A program made the translations under genes and the position numbers. The notes under the pieces were generated by a model that did no database searches, had not been told where the DNA came from, and was given only the letters and a program-made list of their open reading frames with translations. This document shows positions 46,800 to 59,963 of a stretch of DNA of 64,000 nucleotides, piece by piece (positions within the stretch are counted from its first letter, which is position 1; each line of letters opens with the position of its first letter). This stretch comes from Echria macrotheca (Eukaryota > Ascomycota > Sordariomycetes > Sordariales > Schizotheciaceae). The DNA lies in contig MU839853.1 of the NCBI GenBank assembly GCA_030411725.1, positions 177,558-241,557 on the forward strand, read 5' to 3'.

Positions 46800-49700
46800 T
46801 TAAGCTAATTAATTGATAAAAAGCCCGATTTATAGTTAAAGGGTTTTTTTAAATACTAGGGGTTGACTTTACTAAAACCTTTACTACAATTACTATAGCG
46901 CTTACCTAACAAGTTATCCTTATAATAATAGCTATAAAGGACCTTGAGATTAAATAGATCGACTTTATTAGCGCCTTTTTTAAATATTAAACTTAACGTA
47001 GCTATTTTTATCGAGATTTTAAAGGGTTTATACAACTTTACTATTAACGGCCCTAAAGCGCAAACGCTACTAAAGTACTATAGCTAAAACCCTTCTAAAG
47101 ATTAAATTATATAACTAGGTTAATCGCTTTATAGTTTAAAGCAGGTACTATACCTATAGCAGTAAAAGGTTACTACTTTACTTACAAGGCTAGGCTTTAA
47201 GCCGCTAGCTTTAAATATTACAATTTACTATTACTATACTAATTATATCTTTATAATTAATTATATAAATAATTACCTTCTAATTAAACCCTTATTATTT
47301 AAAATTAAAACCTTGAAGCGTAATATCGCTAAAACCTATAATATCGAGGATTTGGGGCTTGTAAAATACTTTTTTAGTATTTAAATTAAACGTAATAGGC
47401 TTAAACGCCTTTTATAAATTTATTAAAGGGTTTATGTCGTCTAAGTAGCAAAATACTTTAGCGTTAGCCTTAACGGCCTAAATGTACCTTTTTCCCCCAG
47501 CCTCACCACTTTTTCCATAACTAACTCCCTAATACTTAACAACACCGGAAAAACGGAATATTAGTAGCTAATTAGCACCAAAATATACCTTATAGTCTAA
47601 ATTAAATTTAACGTCGCTTATTTGATTAAATAGCTTTTAAAATATTTTCAAAAACCTTATATTAACTATCTTAAAGCTATTAAGCGCCTGCTAAATAATA
47701 TATACAGTACGTATAAATTAGCCTTATAATTTAAACTAAAACCGGTATCCCCCCTTTTAAACTACTTTAATAGCAACTTTAACGGCTATAAAGTAATAAA
47801 AAGGTTAACTTACGGTTACCTTTTTATAATTAATTAAAATCTAATAAATTATTTTTTCTCTTACCCCGCAGGGGTTACTCAATATAGACCAAGTCCCTAG
47901 GCCTAGGGCCTATGCGGAACTTCTACCGTAACTATTTAGGTAGAAACGCTACTATTACGCTATAAGTAAGGCAAGACTACGTACCTAAGCCGTACAAAAC
48001 CCCTTAATCCTAACCAAGCCTTATACTAGCTATCGGGCTTCCGTTATTATATCTTCCTATTCACCTAATTAGTAAAATACCTTATATTACCGCAGCGTAC
48101 GTATTGCGGCTTCGCTCCGCTTTCGTATTATTTCCTATAGGTTTTCCAAACTTATAGGTCCAAAGCTATTATTTCTTCAGCTAAAGCCTACCTAATTATA
48201 ACCGTAAACATCTTACTAATATCTTATATACTAAACTCCTATTATACCAGTATAAAAAAGGCTAATAGGTAACCCCTTAACCAGGGGGTCCAATCCTCCT
48301 CTACCGTTACTACTCTACGTTTCCTTATAACGTTATTATTCCAAAGTCGTACCGCTTCCAAAGCAACTACGCTAGTCTTAATTAATTATATTATTTTCTT
48401 TAAGTAATTTAATAATACGAAGTAACGAAACTAGTTTACCTACCTTTCCTTTACTTATATAATTTATTTTACCCTTTTTAAATATTATTTTAATTATACC
48501 GTATATTTACCGGCGTAGTTAACGTACCGTATATATTATATACCCGTAATATTACCACTGCAAATAACTTTATCGTTATCTTACTTTTTTACCTTATACT
48601 TAACTTTTTTATATAAATAACCGTAATACTTATATCGTACTAACTTTATAACGTATATCTTTACTATATAGCTAAAATTATAATATTAATAGTATTATTA
48701 AAGTATTATTCCATTAATAAAAAGCTCGTAAAAATATTAAATACCCTTTACTATTAAGCTATATATATAAAGTAAGTTTACTTTATTTATACTATTTATC
48801 ATAACGTAAAGGGAGATTCTCGTTTTCTTCCTTATAGTTTTTAAAACTATTACTTTAACTATTATAACGTTATTTTTTATTAAAATTTTCTTTTTTAGGT
48901 ATTAAGGTATATTTTTACTAAATATACGTTATAAACTTAGTCCGTAAATAACAATTATATAACCTTTACAAGCTATAACTATTACGCTATTAAACGCTTT
49001 TTTTACTTACGCTATATTAGTTTCTATATATTTTCTGTTATCTTTAGTTTTAAATATAATCTTTTAGTTATTATTAGGTAAATAGTGTATAATGTATATA
49101 CGTACTAGGGTTATATCTTTTTCAATACCTACCGTTAAGGCCTTATTAACCATTTTTACTATTTATTTATTTAACTATTTATTATTTTTTTTCTTTTAGT
49201 TAGTTTATATTGTAACTTTAAGTATAAACGCCCTAGGGATATACTTTACGTATATTAACTTTACCGTTATTTAAGCCTAAATTTACCTTTTTTTCTTCGT
49301 TGGAACGAAAGTAAGTATAAATCGGACTTTTTTTTATAGCGTTTTTATTACGTATACTAATCTTTTTCTTAATAGTTTTAAGTTTCTCGAAAATTATTAT
49401 TATCGTTTTCCTTAAACCCTTTTTCTAGCTTTCGTTAAACTATTTTCGCTTTAGAAATTTATAGGTAACCTTTACTTATTCCGAAAAGTAAACGATTATT
49501 TTAAACGCTTTTAAATCCACTTTGCCCTTGTTACGAATATATATTTATATAGCGGCTTACTTATAAAAAGTAACCGTTATTATAAATTATTATAATAAAG
49601 TAATATCTTCTATATTGTTATCGTTAAATCTATTATTGTTACTAATAATATTGTCGTTTTTACTTTTTTTTATTTTACTATCGTTATAAGTTTACCCCGT

Positions 49701-50400
49701 ACTTAAAGCACTTTTACCGTTTTAATTAGCCAGTAATAAGCGGTAAAAACGTTTTACCATTTTTATATCTATAGGATTTTTACCTTATAAAGGTACAAAA
49801 AAGGCAATCACCCAATTATCCTTAAGTAACCTTACGCCGTTAGCATTACGCTTACGCTACTTCTTCGACCCCATCGGGGCTAAGATAATTGAGTTATCGA
49901 CTCGTTCCAAATTTCCGCTTCGATTTTAGACGTTTCCTCGAGCAGATGCGCGGGTGCCGGTTTCTCTCAAAGTTTTTGTTCAAATCTAATAAATTAAAAG
50001 TTAAAAAAGTTTATAATAGTTACCTTTTTTATACTAAAAGCCAAATATACTAGTTTAATTAAAACGGTAAAAAAAACCCTTTAGCTTAGGGAACTATATA
50101 AAAAAATAAATTACTTAATTTAGGGGCTTATCCCCCTAAAGGGAAATAACCAAAGCGCTATTAATACCGCTTACAACCCCAAGTACTATAACCAAATTAA
50201 ACATACCCTTATTAAATTCCAAAAAGTCCGTAAGTTTATTACTATAAGCCTAATCACTATAAAATACATCCTAACCGCTAAAATACCTACTAATAAGCTT
50301 ACTAAAGCGCTTACGCCAACTAAATACGCAAAATTCCTTAAATTCCTAAACCTCAAAAGGCCCAGGCCCTACAAAAGGCTAAGCATAAGCCCCTAAGGCT
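46800..50400 (+). pseudogene. Copia pol remnant (reverse transcriptase and RNase H), split by a LINE-like insertion
   Basis: The IEDLGLVKYF motif at about 47,350 and NYLKAIKRLLNNIYSTYKLAL at about 47,665-47,730 (the ...AlKRiLRYL.GT motif of copia) lie in order, then GYLFIIN just before the insertion at 47,852. After the insertion the frame carries on with the last RNase H motif. Stops occur every 10-40 codons. It once copied the retrotransposon RNA; it is not functional now. Confidence 0.8.
47852..49981 (-). mobile_element. LINE-like (non-LTR) insertion inside copia RNase H
   Basis: A 2,130-bp insert is flanked by a perfect 15-bp duplication (AAATCTAATAAATTA, 47,837-47,851 and 49,982-49,996). 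The left edge starts with a short T run, i.e. a poly(A) tail on the minus strand. Long TSD and terminal A run suggest target-primed insertion of a LINE. Its minus-strand 5' end (about 49,790-49,981) is unmutated and GC-richer, with a frame opening MGSKK, a stop, then RKRNANGVRLLKDNWVIAFF. No reverse-transcriptase motif could be read, so the class is inferred. Confidence 0.55.
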
Positions 50401-50410
50401 CCAAAAAGGG

Positions 50411-50896
50411 TATTAAAGTACAGCTATTAGTAACTCATAATAATAATACTTCTACTACTACAAAAGGTCCTTATAAGGACCTATACTACTTAGAGGACCG
50501 CTACCAAACCTACTATAATCTGGACCTTCCGGAAATCCACACCCCTAACTCAGGGGTCAGGGGCTAGCACCTACTAGGGAATCTACTCTACAGGGGATCC
50601 TACCCACTATAAAATCCACGGCCCCAGAAAAATTCCCCATATACAATCCTTTCCTTCTACTTGCTCCGGCACTTTCCTTCGGCTACTACAGCCACCACAC
50701 GCCTATATCAGGCCCTTTCCTTACTCCTATAAATAGCCTTAGATAGTTAAGCATCTTGTTATCTTATCTTCCTACTGTTGAATCGATCACAGTAAGCCAT
50801 CCGCTTCCTTCAGCAGTGCTATCGTATTAACCTGTACAGCGCCACCCAGTCGCTTCCGCTACCCTGGCTACCAGCCAGACCCTATACCGTTCAACA
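50411..50896 (+). repeat. 3' LTR of the copia element
   Basis: It starts TATTAAAGTACAGC (ancestrally TGTTGAAGTGCAGC) and ends CCGTTCAACA. The mutation pattern mirrors the 5' LTR: the inner, left half is heavily changed and the outer, right half is clean. Confidence 0.9.
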
Positions 50897-51538
50897 AAAA
50901 TACAATTTAAAATTTATAAGTACTAAAAGTTGCACTTGGAGTTAAATAGCGATATCAATTTCCAATAAAATTTTAAAAGGCCAGTCAGCGCTTTGGCTTC
51001 AATAAAAAACAATACATCTTATTAGTGTTATTACGCTATATACAACGTAAAAATACTTATACCCTTAGCAGGTTTACTGATTAAAATCACGGATTTTACT
51101 ATTTTTTACTCTTTATACCCATTGGCGTAGTAATTGACGGATGTCATTTTACATTATATTTGCAATATACTTTAAATAAGGTATATACAACAAGGTGTCA
51201 CTCAAAATCGGAATTTTGAGAAATGATTGGAAATCAAAGTGTATAAAAAGTTGCAATTAGGTAAAGGTAGTCCGACATGTTGATTTTAAATATCCTTTTT
51301 AAAATCTTCTAAGCGTAATAACATATAGTTAAAAATATCGATAAGTAATTGACAAATATTAATATTCAGCAGTACTAGAAAGTCTTACTTTGTTTCAGAA
51401 TTAGAATTGTTATTTAAAATAAGAATTATTTTCAGTATTTTTACCTACTGACTACAGTAGTTGTAGTCAAGGTAGTGAGTGACTAGACTACTGTAGTTAG
51501 TAGTCAGACTAATTACCAACCCTGATTAATAATAAGAG

Positions 51539-51770
51539 CAGGGTTGAGATTTAGTTTAGACTAGTAGTTACTAGTCTGGACTAGTAGTCCACCCCTTAAT
51601 ATAGTATTTTTAATTGTTAATTACTATATTAGGCTTATTAATCAATTATTTTACTTATTACTACTAGTATAGGCTATACATTATAGTAATATTAACTACT
51701 GAGATTAATAATATATTTATTAAGCTTATTGCTACTACTTTTTACCGCTTTTCCTGTATTTATAAGCAAA
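51539..51770 (+). mobile_element. Truncated left end of a family-1 element
   Basis: CAGGGTTGAGATTTAGT is followed by ACTAGTAGTCCACCCCTTAATATAG and further family-1 subterminal sequence, which stops resembling other copies at about 51,770. No right end seen. Confidence 0.6.
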
Positions 51771-52331
51771 TTGCCACTTTCTACTTATTTGTCATTTCTT
51801 TATTAAAATTACAAAATTTATATAAAGCACTTATATTACTGTATAAGGTGGTAGTTACGTAATAGTTACTAATAATAACTAGTAGTAGTATAGCTATTGA
51901 TTACGTAGGCCACTTCAATCGTAGTAATTACGCTCCTGGAATATATTAAAAGTCTTTAGAAATCGAAAGCAGTAAATCGACTTAAATCGACGATTTAGGA
52001 TATCCGATTTTAAATCTTTAGTTGAAAGTCCAGTACAGTTAATAGTATCAAACTAAGGTAGTATACTAATTTATAAGTATAATTAATTATGTATTAAATC
52101 ACTGATGCTTAGGTAACTAGAATTAAGGCCCCTAAAATTTTCCATTTTCCTATTTTTATTGATTTTCTTTATTTACAAGTTGATTTGCTACTTTATACTT
52201 ATTTGTTATTTTTACATTATAAATCTGAAAATGACAAATAATAACAAAATTTATGAGAAAGCTAAATATTACTCTGTAGGGGAACAATTACGTAATATTT
52301 ATTTATTTTTAAAAATTTTATTAATAATACC

Positions 52332-53639
52332 CTGGGTTGGTAATTAGTCAGACTACTAACTACAGTAGTTTAGATACTACCTTTACTATGACTACTGTAG
52401 TTTAGTCAGTGCCTTGACTACTAACTGACTAGACTACTTTGACTACTGTAGTTAGTAGTCTAACTACAGTAGTCACTAAATAAAAAGAATAATTATTTTA
52501 AATAATAATTATCAATCGTTTTTTTATTAATAACTCATAGTAGTATATAGGGAGTAGTTATGAAACACTTAACTACTTATCTTGAATTATATTATATATA
52601 TATTTACCGTATAAGGCTTATAAGTAGTTAAGCAGAATTAATACTTAATAATAATAACGATTATAGAATAAGATAAAATGTTTAGTATCGAGTGTTGCCA
52701 ACCTGTTGGTAATATTTGTAATGAATTTATAAGTATTTTAAGTTATATGTTATCACGCTTAATGGATTTTGAAAAGGGTATTTAAAATTGATAATCCCCA
52801 CTTTGACCTAATTGCAAATTTTTATACACTTCGATTTCTAATCATTTCTCAAAATTCCAAGTTAACGTAAAAGCTTAAAATAAGTTATTTAGACAAAAAA
52901 CATTTCTAATATGAGGTGAAAGGATATTCATTAATATTATAATAGTGTAACGGGTATTAAGATGTAAAATTAGTAAAAGCCGTGATTCTAATTCCTAAAC
53001 CAACTAAAAGTAGAAATATTCTTATGCTAAATGGAGTATACGAATACTAATTATGTATAGGTGCTTTCTATTTAACTTTATGACGCTTATTGGCTTTTTA
53101 AAACCCTGTTGCAAATCGATATCGCTATTTAACTCTAATTGCAACTTCTCGTACTTATGGATTTTAAATTCTATTTTAAAAATTCAGCTTTTATAATAGG
53201 ATACAACTAGCTTGTAGGTAGGATATGTGGTATTGTAAGCAAATGATATAGACTTCTAGTATGAATTAATTATAAGGGAAAAGCTGGTAAATTTTAAATT
53301 TACGTTATAAGGTGTATTTATTAAAATAACCCTCATTAAAGGCAGATAAGTTTAATAATTAGTTATGCTGCTATTATTAATAAATAGATTGCTACCATTT
53401 ATATACTATATTCCATATCTTTAATATTATACGTACTGAAATTTATACCATTAATAGGCTTTTACTCATTTTGTAATTAAAAATAATATTATATTTGACT
53501 AGTAGTCAGACTACTAACTACCGTAGTCTAGTCACTGCGCTGACTACTGACTACTGCAGCCAGTGCCCTGACTAATGACTACTAACTACTGTAGTCAGTA
53601 ACTACTGACTAGTAACCACTGACTAATTTGCCAATCCTG
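52332..53639 (+). mobile_element. Family-2 hAT-like non-autonomous element
   Basis: It is 1,308 bp with ends CTGGGTTGGTAATTAG and CTAATTTGCCAATCCTG, flanked by the 8-bp TSD ATAATACC (52,324-52,331 and 53,640-53,647). Subterminal GTAGTTAGTAGTC-type arrays are present at both ends. A 62-codon frame just left of it is chance. It is inserted in the repeat region of the second transposase-bearing copy. Confidence 0.88.
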
Positions 53640-54842
53640 ATAATACCTATTACGTAATAATTTTATTATTAGTAAATTAAGTACTGGAATATACTAAAAG
53701 CCTTTGGAAACTGGTAAAATCAAATCGAATATAACTTATATCCTTTAAATAACTTATAACTTGAAAAGTACTTATAAATCCAAATATTTCTTAATATAGT
53801 AATAATCACGTAACAACCACCGGGTAGTAAACTTATATATTTTACTTATTATCCTATTATATTTTTATTTATTAATAATTACATTAGTAGAGGATTTTAA
53901 ATTTTAAAGTAGCAAATTAAGCTGAATCGACGATTTAGAATTTTTAGATCTTAAATTTATAATTAAAAATGTAAAGTAACTTATAATAGCAAGATAGTTT
54001 AATTTTTAAGGTTATAATACTAGTAAGTTATTTTATAAATTACTATTGCTTATTTTACCTTATTAAAAGACTGTAGAAATATTAAAAGTTTCTCTTTTTT
54101 AGATATATAAAGAGCCTTCGTTACCTTAAAGATAAATTTTACTTTTAAAATTATTATAATCTACAATTATATATTTATTATTACAATTAATTATTACAAC
54201 CTATTATTAAAAACTATTCGTATATACTTACTTTTACCTTACAAACCACTCTTTTACTTTATATATACAATATCTTCCTATTCGAATGATTTTTTTTAAT
54301 AGTGAAGTTACTTTTAAAGCTGCTTCCAGCTTTCTACCTTTTAAGAAAATACTATTATTATAGTTGATAATAATCCAATAACTAATATATCCTTTTCGCT
54401 ATATAGCCAGCTGGATTATGAATTGAAACTTAGTTTTAGATTTACCGTTTACGTTTTTAAATACAGCTTATTTATGCGTACTTTACTACTTATTAATCCC
54501 CTTAAGGATAAATAAATTTTAATTTAGTATACTATATAAATATTAATTCTTAATATTTTATATTTAACTTCTAATATAATACAATAAAACAAGTACAGTT
54601 GGAAAGTAATAAAGATGATGAAGGAGTTTAAAACTTCAAATTATTTACAGTATTATAAAAGATAGTACTTTTTAATTGCTTATAATAAAAAGTCGGAATT
54701 TATAAAAAAGTAAAAATAGGTTATTATTTATTATTTTTTATATTATTAATTTTATTAGTTTTTATATTATTAGCTTTATTAATATTAATTATAATAATAT
54801 AAATTACTGCAGTGAGCTTAGATTTAGATTTCTTTAGGCTAG

Positions 54843-55328
54843 TGTTGAAGTGTAGCTATTAGTGGCTCGTGGCAGTGGTGCTTCCACTGCTATAGGGGAT
54901 CCTTATAGGGACCTGTGCTGCCTGTAGGGCCGCTACTAGACCTGCTGTGGTCCGGACCTTCCGGGGATCTACACCCCTGACTCAGGGGTCAGGGGCTGGC
55001 ACCTACTGGGGAACCTACTCTACAGGGGATCCTACCCACTGTAGGATCCACGACCCCAGAAGGATTCCCCACACACGATCCTTTCCTTCCACTTGCTCCG
55101 GCACTTTCCTTCGGCTACTGCAGCCACTATACGCCTATATCAGGCCCTTTCCTTGCTCCTGTAGATAGCCTTAGATAGTTAAGCATCTTATTATCTTATC
55201 TTCCTACTATTAAATCGATTATAGTAAGCTATCCACTTCCTTCAGCAGTGCTGTCGTATTGACCTGTGCAGCGCTACCTAGTCGCTTCCGCTACCCTGGC
55301 TACCAGCCAGACCCTGTATCGTTCAACA
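54843..55328 (+). repeat. Solo LTR of the copia family, nearly unmutated
   Basis: It is 486 bp from TGTTGAAGTGTAGC to ATCGTTCAACA, the same length as the LTRs of the full element. Flanking 5-bp TSD GCTAG is at 54,838-54,842 and 55,329-55,333. It stays GC-rich over its whole length. A short frame across it (73 codons) is not a gene. Confidence 0.92.
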
Positions 55329-56936
55329 GCTAGTTTTAGCAAAAAGAGTACGTATTAATACCGTTTCCGATTTTAACAAAGAAGAGGCTTTATTAAAGAT
55401 TTTAACTTTTTTTATCGAAAATAACTTATCTTTCAACGCCGTATATTTTAAATCTTTTCGAGATTTACTATTTTACTTTAATACATTAGTAGTTTTATTA
55501 TATATACTACAATTCTAATATATCGGAAAAAATATCTTTACTTAATTTTACCTTTAATCGGTTTTCCTTAGTATTTAATACTAAATTAAAAGTAAATATT
55601 AAATTACTTGGTACTTTTTACTTAAATTTTCATATTTGAACTTCAAAACCTAAAATAACTATTTTAAAATAATTATCAACTATATTAATAAGCATTTTAA
55701 ATTAATTTATAAGCTATTAGGTGAATAATTATACTTCATTATTAATAATTCTTACTAATAATACTTTTAGTTTTCGAAAATATTCCAGATAACCATACCG
55801 GTTTATATATATCTACAACAAAAGTTTTAGAAGCTATTAAGCCTTATCCTTCAATTACAACGGGTACAACTTTAACGTAAGTTATATTTATTATTAAAAC
55901 TGTTATAGTAATTATTTAATTACTAACTTAATTAATTAGTATTACCCGTAATAACGCACCTAATGATAATACCTTTCTTTTGGAATTTAAAAAGCTTAAT
56001 CAGGAATTTTAATATAATATCTACTGCGTTACTTATATCCTTAATTTAGTAACCGTAAATATATTCAAATAATTTTATATATACGGCTACCTTAAAATAA
56101 GTAACTTACTTTTTTTTACTAATTTACAACTTATAAAATTAAAGAATATAAATATGGAAATCCAAGACGAGGAATTTAATACCTTGGAATTTAATAATAA
56201 GTAAAAATTTCAATTAATTATTAATTAATCTTATACTAATCATTGTTTTAGCTTTTACTATAGGAATTTGAAGGATTATAGTAATGGTTAAAAATATTTT
56301 GGAAATAAAGAAATTACTATAAAAAGGAATTTTCTAAGTAAGGACTAGGGTATTTTACCGGATAACTTTAAAAACGGGTTATTTTACTTAGTAAGTTATT
56401 TATTAACCTTATTAAATCAGTAATTACTAATTAATAATATCTTTTTATAAATAACGGTATAAAGTGGAATTTTACCTATTATATAATTAAATCTACCCTT
56501 AAGTTGAAAAATCCGTCAACTTATTTATATTCATCGAAATATTACAAATAAGAAATATTAAAAACTATTCCTTACGCCAACTAAGTAAATTAAACTAAGT
56601 AAACTACGCTTTAAAAACTCGAAACGATATTACAGTATCAGTAAAATCTATTATTCAGCTGTAAAGTAAATACTATATTAATATTAATAAAACTTTACTC
56701 TTTATTTACTAAATATATAGGAAATTTAAGGCCTTAATTTCGAAATTTAATAACAAGGCATCAGAAGAAAAAGCATTAATAAGTAAATTATTTAACTTTA
56801 TATATTATTTACTAATTTATATTTTAGGTTAAGTAATATAGTATTTTTAGTTCGGTTATCGAAGCTAAAATTGCAAAGTTAAATAAATACTTTCCACGGA
56901 AACTATTATTACTAAATCGGTTAAAATAGCTTAAAC

Positions 56937-58294
56937 CAGGGTTGGGGTTTAGTCTAGACTAGTAGTCAGTAGTCCGGACTACTAGTCCAGTAATCTAGTC
57001 ACCCCCCGGACTAGTAATCCGACTACTTGACTACTGGTAGTCACTAGTCCGGACTAGTAGTCCACCCCCTAGTATAGTATTTTTAATTTTTAATTACTAT
57101 ATTAGGCTTATTAAGTAATTATTTTAATTATTATTATTTATATAAGCTATATATTATATAAATATTAGCTACTGAAAATCAGTAATCCATTTATTAGGTA
57201 TAATATGTTTTCTAGCTGGTAAGATTCATTATTGTTTTTGGCCTTTTTAAGTGCAAAACACCTCAAAATAAAAATATTACGAAATTGGCTTCGTAAAAAA
57301 TATATTTGAAGTGCCTTATTAATTTAGTATAAAGTTATTTACTAAGTAGTATTTTTTCCTTTTAGTTATTATGGCTATTGGACTAAGTAGAATTGATTAA
57401 AATGTGAAGTTCTTATTTTGAGCCAATTGCAAGTTTTTATATAACTGGGTTTAAAATGGGTTATTAAAAGTTGAGTTTATATAATTAACTTAAAGTAGCT
57501 TTTGGATACTATATATAGCAATATACTTTACCTCTTAACTTTAAAATCTGCTTAAAAGTAGTATGGAAATGGGGTGAAAAATATTTTTCTATTAAAAAAA
57601 ACTCTAAAATGCTTATTGTTATAAGATTGGGCTGTAAAAAATATTAATGTAAAATTAGGTATTATTATATTATATTATTACTTACTAAGTAGTGACTTTT
57701 ATTTTTCGATATTATTAACCCTTAATTTAATAAAAGTGGTTAAAAATCAAAGTTATTATTTTAACCCAATTGTAACTTTTTGTACAATTCAGTTTCTAAT
57801 TACTGATTCAAGTTGCAATTTATGTAATTATAATATAATAAGCTATAAGCCACATATATAGTTATAAGCTTTATTATAGGCCTTGAACCTATTTTGGAAA
57901 ATTGATTGTATTAAAGTAAAAGCTTCGGTTTTATATAAAAAGTGCCTAAAAAGCCTATTTTAATAGAAAGTAAAGTCAGAAAAAAAGTACATTAAATAAA
58001 TTAATAAATTAATAATTTCAAATTTCAAATTTAAAATAATAGATTTTTTGAAGTAGTCCAGTAGTCCGGACTAGTAGTTTGGTAGTCCGGACTACTAGTT
58101 TAGGTAGTTTAGTTACTACCCGGACTAGTAGTCCAGGTAGTTTAGTTACCCTTTGGACTACTAGTTTAGTAATCTAGTCACTACCCGGACTACTAGTCCG
58201 GGTAGTCTAGTTACGGCCGTGATTCTGACTACTGGACTATAGTAGTTCGGACTACGTGACTAATGATTAAGGACTAACTAATGTTCCAACCCTG
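56937..58294 (+). mobile_element. Family-1 hAT-like element inside the transposase copy
   Basis: It is 1,358 bp with ends CAGGGTTGGGGTTTAG and TAATGTTCCAACCCTG. The 8-bp TSD is GCTTAAAC (56,929-56,936) versus GCTTGAAC (58,295-58,302), differing by one G/A transition as expected after RIP. Removing it restores the colinear match to the first transposase copy. Confidence 0.88.
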
Positions 58295-59011
58295 GCTTGA
58301 ACTATACCCTTTCGCTATACTCCTAAATCCACAATTTAAAACACAGCCTTTTAAATAAAATAATATTTATATTTTAATACTATTACGGAATATAAAGTTT
58401 ACAAACTTATAAAAGAAGAATTCTTAAAGCATGTAAAATATATTTTATATTCTTTATTTTATGAATCCTAATATTAATTCCTAGGGTTCGAAAAAAGTTA
58501 AATTTAAACCCCCTAGAATAATATGAGGATATATATAACGCTTTAAACGATAAAAAACGATTTTTATACCCTAGTAAACTAAAGACTAAAAGATATCAAT
58601 TATATCCATAAACCGGTTGCTAATAAAAAGGTATTTATTTAACTTTTATTATTATTTATTTTATTATTAATAAATTTAAAAGCTGATACTTTCTTTTTTT
58701 AAAATAGATTTAACCTTTAAAATACTGGAAGACAAACGCTTCTAAATATCCAATTTTAAACCTAATGACAAAAAGAGATTTAGTAATCTAGCAACTTTAG
58801 TACCGGTAAAAAGGGTATTTCCGATACGTAGTAATATTATGATTAAAAATTGACATAAGCTGGAACCAGAAACGGTTAAGCGGATAGTTTTATTAAAGAG
58901 CCGGGAAATAAGGGATTTGAAACAACTGGAGGATAATTTCCAAAATAGTATAGTAAAAGAGGAAAAGGAGGATAAAGATTAGCATTTATTGCTTTTCGTT
59001 AGCCCTATATT

Positions 59012-59062
59012 TTCTTATTTCCTATTTTCCTATTTTCCTATTTCCTTATTTCCTTATTTCCG
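59012..59062. repeat. (TTTCCTA)n-like microsatellite
   Basis: About seven imperfect 7-8-bp units of TTTCCTA/TTTCCTT directly after the end of the hAT transposase remnant. Confidence 0.8.
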
Positions 59063-59079
59063 TATAATAAGTTCTCTAT

Positions 59080-59963
59080 TCAATAAGCTTTATGTTTTCT
59101 TGCTTTTTAAGGTGTAAAATGACTCAAAATAGAAATATTACGAAATTGGCTTAGTAAAAAATATATTTAAAGTACCTTACTAATTTAGTATATACATATT
59201 TCCTAGTTACTATTTTTGACTTTTCATTATTATGAATTTATAGCTCTTGGATCTATTAGAATCGATTAAAATGCAAAGTTTTTATTTCGAGCTAACTGCG
59301 AGTTTTTATTCAACAGGATTTTAAATCGTTAATTAAAAATCAAGTTTACGTAGTTAACTTAAAGTAGCTTTTAAATATCATATAAAGCAGTATAATTCAC
59401 CTCTTTACCTTTAAATTCATTTAAAAGTAGTACGGAAATAAGGGAAAAAATGTTTTTATCGAAAAAGTACGAAAATACTTATTATTACAAAATTGGGCTA
59501 CAAAAATATCAATGCAAAATTAGGTCTTATTATATTATAATATTACTTACTAAGTAGTAGCTTTTTCTTTTCAATATTATATAGTTCCTCAATTTAATGA
59601 AAGTAGTTAAAAAGCAAAGTTATTATTTTAACGCAATTGTAACTTTTTGTACAAGTTGATTTCTAATTATTAATTAAAGTTGCAAATCTACGTAATTATA
59701 TTATAATAAGTTATAAGCTAGATTTATAGTGAGAAGCTTTATTATAGGCCTTAAAGCCATTTTGGAAAACTAATCGTATTATGGTAAAAACTTCGATTTT
59801 ATATAAAAAGTGCCTAAAAAGCTTATTTCTATAGGAAGTAAAGTTAGAAAAAAAGTATATAAAATAAATTACTAAATTAATAATTTCAAATTTAAAATAA
59901 TATATTTTTTTGAGGTAGTCCAGTAGTTTGGACTACTGACTACGGACTAATGTCCCAACGCTG
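59080..59963 (+). mobile_element. Right part of a family-1 element
   Basis: Interior sequence matches 57,230-58,060 of the intact family-1 copy, and it ends GGACTAATGTCCCAACGCTG at 59,963. The left end and subterminal array are missing. Confidence 0.65.

Larger units (their letters stand above)
42434..50896 (+). mobile_element. Complete Ty1/copia LTR retrotransposon, RIP-inactivated
   Basis: The element is 8,463 bp including a later LINE-like insertion. Two 486-bp LTRs at 42,434-42,919 and 50,411-50,896 flank it, and a 5-bp TSD AAAAT is at 42,429-42,433 and 50,897-50,901. Plus-strand translation at about 47,302-47,460 gives LKRNIAKTYNIEDLGLVKYF, the ..F.mkDLG.lkyFLGi. signature of copia reverse transcriptase. 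RNase H follows near 47,660-47,840 and resumes after 49,997 with KAKYTSLIK and KKTLWLRELYK (AEY.AL..a..E..WLr.l). Reverse transcriptase/RNase H at the 3' end fits copia order. Many stops make it dead. Confidence 0.88.
42013..51524. mobile_element. Family-2 hAT-like element split by the copia retrotransposon
   Basis: A family-2 left end (CAGGGTTGGCAAATTAG) is at 42,013 and a family-2 right end (CTAATTACCAACCCTG) at 51,509-51,524. Interior sequence on both sides of the copia insertion matches the interior of other family-2 copies. The flanks (TCTAACAG and ATTAATAA) do not match as a TSD, so one end may have been replaced. Confidence 0.6.
54610..58990 (+). pseudogene. Second hAT transposase copy, broken by a solo LTR and a family-1 element
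   Basis: Plus-strand sequence matches the minus-strand transposase at 36,010-38,500 from its zinc-finger region (about 54,612-54,715) through 55,334-56,936, then again from 58,303. The hATC end is readable at about 58,755-58,940: NLATLVPVKRVFPIRSNIM, then IKN, a stop, HKLEPETVKRIVLLKS. The reading is interrupted at 54,843-55,328 (solo LTR) and 56,937-58,294 (family-1 element). Stops throughout are RIP-like. Confidence 0.8.
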
